Assembly: GCA_965220045.1 (NCBI GenBank)
Contig: OZ244803.1
Coordinates: forward strand, 2,480,001-2,544,000
DNA: 64,000 nt
Source of the DNA: VXOZ01 sp965220045
GTDB taxonomy: Bacteria; Chloroflexota; UBA11872; VXOZ01
Direction of reading: 5' to 3'
Below, in pieces: positions 60,693 to 64,000 of the stretch. The notes below the pieces were generated by a model, which worked only from the letters and a program-made list of their open reading frames with translations, did no database searches and was not told where the DNA came from. A program made the position numbers and the translations under genes. Within the stretch, counting starts at the first letter, position 1, and each line of letters starts with the position of its first letter.

Positions 60693-60869
60693 GAGTCAAA
60701 TGGCTCCTTTACTCGATTGCCCAGCACTCAACCGGCGGCTGAGAAAATGCACTAACAGCAGCAACCGGTGCCGAGAGCGGGTGAGAAGGCAGCAACGACA
60801 AATTCGTTCAAGGGTCTGAGCAATCCAATACGATTGGGCGCGGAACGTGAATCCATTACCAATACTGTT

Positions 60870-60902
60870 CCGCTTGTCCTTCGACAGGCTCAGGACGAAC
60901 GG
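60870..60902. repeat. Dispersed hairpin repeat, GAGCCTGTCGAAG family
   Basis: CCGCTTGTCCTTCGACAGG then CTCAGGACGAACGG, an inverted copy of the 20387 repeat. The remainder of 60693-60978 shows no gene. Confidence 0.75.
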
Positions 60903-60978
60903 ATATCTCTTCTACGCAACTTTCAAGCGACTACTACAAGAAGCACAAGTGAAGAGTCCGCCGCATCCGGGCATCCTG

Positions 60979-62209
60979 TCAGGTCGCTACAGTCGCCCGT
61001 TGCTCGACAGCGCGATACTCAATGCGGCCGACAGGCGGCAGCGGGTCACCGATTAGGGGACGGGCATACGCTTCGAACTCTTCTGACGGCATGTTGCCGT
61101 CCTTATTCATGTACGCCCGCGGCATCAGGCTTTCGGCGTTGGCCACCGCTCCCAAGGGCGCCGTGCCGGTCGTGCATTGGTAGGGGTCGTTGCTCGTCCG
61201 CTCCAAGCGTGACCATGACACCGCTGGCGCCGCCCACGGCTTCCCGCACCGCCGCCCGACCGACCATGTAGGCCTCCTCGCGGTCAACCGCGGAGGCCGT
61301 AACCATAGACGACCGCTGCAACGTGCCGGGTCGATTTGCCCGCGCCTTGAGCCCGAGGCGCTCGCGCACCTGCCGCGCCAGGTAGTTTGCGCACCCAGCC
61401 ACGATGATGTGGCCGAAGGAATCGGAGTTTACCGTAGCCTCCGAGAGTCCCACAATGTCGCCGTCCGCCGTTGTCAGCATCTCGGCAACCGTCACCGTGG
61501 CAAAGCCGAACTCGACGAAGCAGCGCGAAATGTCATCCAGAAAACGGTCCTCGCTGAACGGTATCTCCGGCACGTAGACGAGGTGCGGCGGGTCGATGGG
61601 GTTCTCCTTGCCCAGGCAGCTTGCCGCTGCGAGCCAGCCGGCGTGGCGGCCCATGCTCTCGTAGATGGCAACGCGGTCATAGCCGGCCATCGCTTCCACG
61701 TCACGCCCCATGTCGCGGACCGATAGCGCGCAATAGCGGGCCGCGCTGCCGTAACCCGGGCAGTGGTCGGTGTACAAGAGGTCGTTATCGATCGTCTTTG
61801 GCACGCCAATCACGCGCAGTTCATAGCCTTCCCGTTCGGCCAGGTCGGCGATGCGCTGGCTGGTATCCATCGAATCGTTGCCGCCGTTGTAGAAGAAATA
61901 GCGGATGTTCTGCGCGCGGAAAACCTCGAGAATGCGCACGTAGTCGTCCGGACGCAGCTTGCGGCGACAGGAGCCCAAAGCGGCCGCCGGCGTCTGCTTG
62001 ATGCGATCCAGTTCCGCGGCGCCGACCCCACCGAGGTCCATCAGGTCTTCCTTGAGCAGACCCTCCACGCCGTGCCGCAAGCCGTAGACGTTCTCGATGG
62101 CAGCATGGTTGCTCGCCTCATGCAAGATACCCACGAGGGACGCGTTGATGACGGCGGTGGGACCACCCGATTGGCCGACAGCCAGATTGCCGCGCAAGGT
62201 GTCAGGCAT
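60979..62209 (-). pseudogene. 6-phosphofructokinase, PPi-type, frameshifted near the C-terminus
   Basis: Phosphorylates fructose 6-phosphate; the PKTIDNDLLY motif (Lys instead of Gly) and GGNDSMDTSQ mark the pyrophosphate-dependent type. The first about 335 residues (from 62209) also contain QSGGPTAVINASL and ESMGRHAGWLAA. Near 61204 the coding frame shifts: a GG instead of G in CTTGGAGCGG sends the ORF to a stop at 61103. In the +1 frame, LERTSNDPYQCTTGTAPLGA and then YARPLIGDPLPPVGRI continue to 60979, as expected for a protein of about 410 aa. Either a true lesion or a sequence error. It is 23 bp downstream of the aldolase-like gene. Confidence 0.82.
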
Positions 62210-62232
62210 TGGAGTTCTCCGCTTCTCTCACG

Positions 62233-63273
62233 TTAGGCAAGCGCATATTCAGTCAGCAGATGTATGTTCTGATCGCGATACAAGGATAGTCTGCCCAGCG
62301 CTTCATCGGCAGCGATGCCGTCGTGGATGATCTCACTGATGACGTTGCCGACGGCCAGGGGGTCATCCTGACCCGGGTAGATTACGTTGCGGCCTACCAT
62401 GGCACCACGCACGTTGGGACCGCCGCCCAAACCGCGGGCAAACTCGCGAATGGTCGGTTCGGGATTGTCGTGGGACGCCCCACCGAGCATCAGCAGCGGC
62501 ATGGTGGTGGCCCGCACAACGCGTCCGTAGTCTTCGCACACGGGAATCTTCAGCCACGTGCGGGCGGTATTGCCGCCCAGACCGGCAAGCACGCCAATCT
62601 GCTTGAGCAATTCGATGGGGTCTTTTATGGGCTGATAGCCACTCTCGGTTTTCTTAACCGGGAGCGGTTCCAAGAAGCTCGGCAGGCCCATCGCGCTGAG
62701 TTCGCTAACGGCATCCGCTATATACATCAGAGTCCTGCCGGACCCAGCCTCGTTCGGGTCGAGACGCCACAGCACCTTGGCCCCGTCCAAGTTTGCCTCG
62801 GCGATTCCATCCGCGGAATAGGCACTCATGTCGTCGTCCATCTCGAACGACGTGCCCGCCAGGCCGGAGCGGTTCATGGAACCCAGCAGCACTTTGCCGT
62901 CCAGGAAGCTGGGGCCGCCGCCCTGCTTGACCAGGTGGTTGACGATAAAGACGTCGTCCAAGACGTCAGGCGTCGCCATCAGGCCGTCAATGAGGCCGCC
63001 CACCAGCGCCCGCAACACCCGCCCCAAATACGCGTGCCGGTTGGTCATGCCGAGGGAATCGGAAGGCGTGGCGGTGGACATGCGGGCGGGGTGGTCCGCC
63101 GCCAAGATGACGAGCTTGCCGTCAGGCGCAAGGTGCGTGCGGCGCTTGCGCGAGCGCTGCTCCAGCGCCACGACTTCCGGCTTGTCCACCCGGACGTCCG
63201 TAATGCGCCAGAATACGTCTTCCGGGAAGAACCGGTCGAGATCAAATGCGTATGCGCCCGAATTTTCCGCCAT
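62233..63273 (-). CDS. Cgl0159-like (beta/alpha)8-barrel aldolase-like protein
   Basis: A 346-residue protein resembling the Cgl0159-like aldolase family, which is linked to inositol or sugar catabolism in actinobacteria. Recognisable segments are KLVILAADHPARMST, LMATPDVLDDVFIVNHLV, PVCEDYGRVVRATTMPLLML and, near the end, GGPNVRGAMVGRNVIYPGQD. The start at 63273 has GGAGG 7 nt upstream; a longer ORF to 63327 lacks one. It is followed 23 bp later by the phosphofructokinase, so the pair is probably cotranscribed. Substrate unknown. Confidence 0.75.
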   Translation of the reverse strand: MAENSGAYAFDLDRFFPEDVFWRITDVRVDKPEVVALEQRSRKRRTHLAPDGKLVILAADHPARMSTATPSDSLGMTNRHAYLGRVLRALVGGLIDGLMATPDVLDDVFIVNHLVKQGGGPSFLDGKVLLGSMNRSGLAGTSFEMDDDMSAYSADGIAEANLDGAKVLWRLDPNEAGSGRTLMYIADAVSELSAMGLPSFLEPLPVKKTESGYQPIKDPIELLKQIGVLAGLGGNTARTWLKIPVCEDYGRVVRATTMPLLMLGGASHDNPEPTIREFARGLGGGPNVRGAMVGRNVIYPGQDDPLAVGNVISEIIHDGIAADEALGRLSLYRDQNIHLLTEYALA

Positions 63274-63633
63274 CCACTCGCCTCCAAATGTGGCAGTCTG
63301 CGTCACCAACCGTGCGCCAACATCCAATTATAGCTTACATCTTTGAGTTTTACTTGCACGAGTAGCGATACCCAACGTACACTTTCTCACCGGCTAGGTC
63401 CCTCAAGCCCACTTGCGTATCTCCCTAGAGTCCGAAAGTTGACACATGTATATGCGCTCGCAAACTTACAGGATGCAGAGTCCTTCCTGCGGCGGGTGAT
63501 CCTTAGCAGTGACACAACTAGGTTACAATATTGGAAATCGGCGGGAAGTACGAGACAGCAAGAGGGAACAATGACCGCAGGAGTAAGTGGCCTCTGGCCG
63601 CCGCAAGAAGATCAGTGGCACGCTACAGCCTAT
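63274..63633. other. Intergenic region, 360 bp, nothing recognised
   Basis: No supported gene. A small ORF starting near 63571 (GAGGGAACAATG) runs into the repeat array and encodes repeat peptides; it is not counted as a gene. Confidence 0.5.
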
Positions 63634-63908
63634 CCCGTTCGTGGTGAGCCCGTCGAAGCACAACGATGCGCCTGGATCCATCCCGTTCGTGCTGAGCCTG
63701 TCGAAGCACAACGATGCGCCTGGACCCATCCCGTTCGTGCTGAGCCTGTCAAAGCACAACGATGCGCCTGGATCCATCCCGTTCGCGCTGAGCCTGTCGA
63801 AGCACTACGATTCGCCATGGATTCATCCCGTTCGTGCTGAGCCCGTCGAAGCACAACGATTAGCCTGGATCCATCCCGTTCGTGCTGAGCCTGTCGAAGC
63901 ACAATCGG
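63634..63908. repeat. Tandem array of 48-bp units, about 5.5 copies
   Basis: Units start at 63634, 63682, 63730, 63778, 63826 and 63874 with CCCGTTCGTGCTGAGCC, then TGTCGAAGCACAACGATGCG and CCTGGATCCAT. Each contains the dispersed repeat core. The period is a multiple of three, so ORFs stay open on both strands, which makes spurious repeat proteins. The window ends 92 bp later. Confidence 0.88.
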
Positions 63909-64000
63909 TATGCGGTGCGCTGGAGGAGGCCCGGCGCAAACCGACTCAACGTCACCCAATTCAATTCTGCTCAAGCTGTATACGCTATACGCCGCTCGTG

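Noticed and set aside
63343..63840. 165-residue ORF and overlapping minus-strand ORFs over the 48-bp array
   Set aside because: They stay open only because the repeat period is a multiple of three; the peptide is PVRAEPVEAQRCAWIH repeated, with no family features.

Overview
The window reads as one continuous stretch of a GC-rich bacterial chromosome, densely coding, with extended -10 promoters, Shine-Dalgarno-led genes and many GTG starts. Pro/Thr-rich extracytoplasmic linkers, lipoprotein solute-binding proteins, DUF2851, an enolase-superfamily sugar-acid dehydratase and many Gfo/Idh/MocA oxidoreductases together suggest Chloroflexota (SAR202-, Caldilinea- or Anaerolineae-like). This is inference from gene content; no rRNA is present to settle it.

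Layout. 1-9.5 kb: a partial Gfo/Idh gene, a GDSL hydrolase, a stand-alone integrase-like domain, an AI-2E family permease plus GNAT gene, homoserine dehydrogenase and threonine synthase, a VapBC-type toxin-antitoxin pair, a membrane-anchored TPR protein and an acetamidase/formamidase. 9.7-26 kb: a housekeeping block with recJ, a Rel (p)ppGpp enzyme, two Uma2 nucleases, a Nudix hydrolase, a fused CydDC-like ABC exporter, tRNA-Leu(UAA), rpsF-ssb-rpsR, a parvulin isomerase and a DinG-like helicase. 26-38 kb: an IS481-type element, a sensor kinase that lacks an H-box and overlaps an HtrA-like protease, a membrane protein, an MFS transporter, a Gfo/Idh gene, a lipoprotein HtrA protease, a glucarate-dehydratase-like enzyme and a second IS element. 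38-51 kb: a carbohydrate-oriented accessory region with three Gfo/Idh oxidoreductases, two orphan sugar-type solute-binding lipoproteins, a VanZ-like protein, a LamG/beta-propeller protein, a methyltransferase behind a putative attenuator, and DUF2851. 51-55 kb: a TPP-riboswitch-controlled thiG-thiE-thiS-thiO operon followed by a P1 peptidase. 56-64 kb: an IS-derived MITE-like element, a nuclease-like unknown, another Gfo/Idh gene, purA, a DsbB-like protein, a frameshifted PPi-type phosphofructokinase with a Cgl0159-like aldolase, and a 48-bp repeat array.

How the genes work together. hom and thrC form the threonine branch. The thi operon makes the thiazole half of thiamin (thiG, thiS, thiO) and joins the two halves (thiE), under TPP feedback. 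rpsF-ssb-rpsR is the usual ribosomal/SSB operon. The Gfo/Idh genes, the dehydratase and the binding proteins point to uptake and oxidation of unusual sugars or sugar acids, although no permease for the binding proteins lies in the window.

The intergenic DNA is packed with at least five dispersed palindromic repeat families. Both IS elements sit inside such hairpins with 5-bp target duplications, and one palindrome lies inside a coding sequence without breaking it. thiE and the phosphofructokinase carry 1-nt insertions, which may be real decay or sequence errors. The most unusual items are the LamG fold split by a seven-bladed propeller, the H-box-less kinase coupled to a protease, the Rel enzyme with a duplicated cysteine module, the attenuator-like leader before the methyltransferase, and the MITE-like element.
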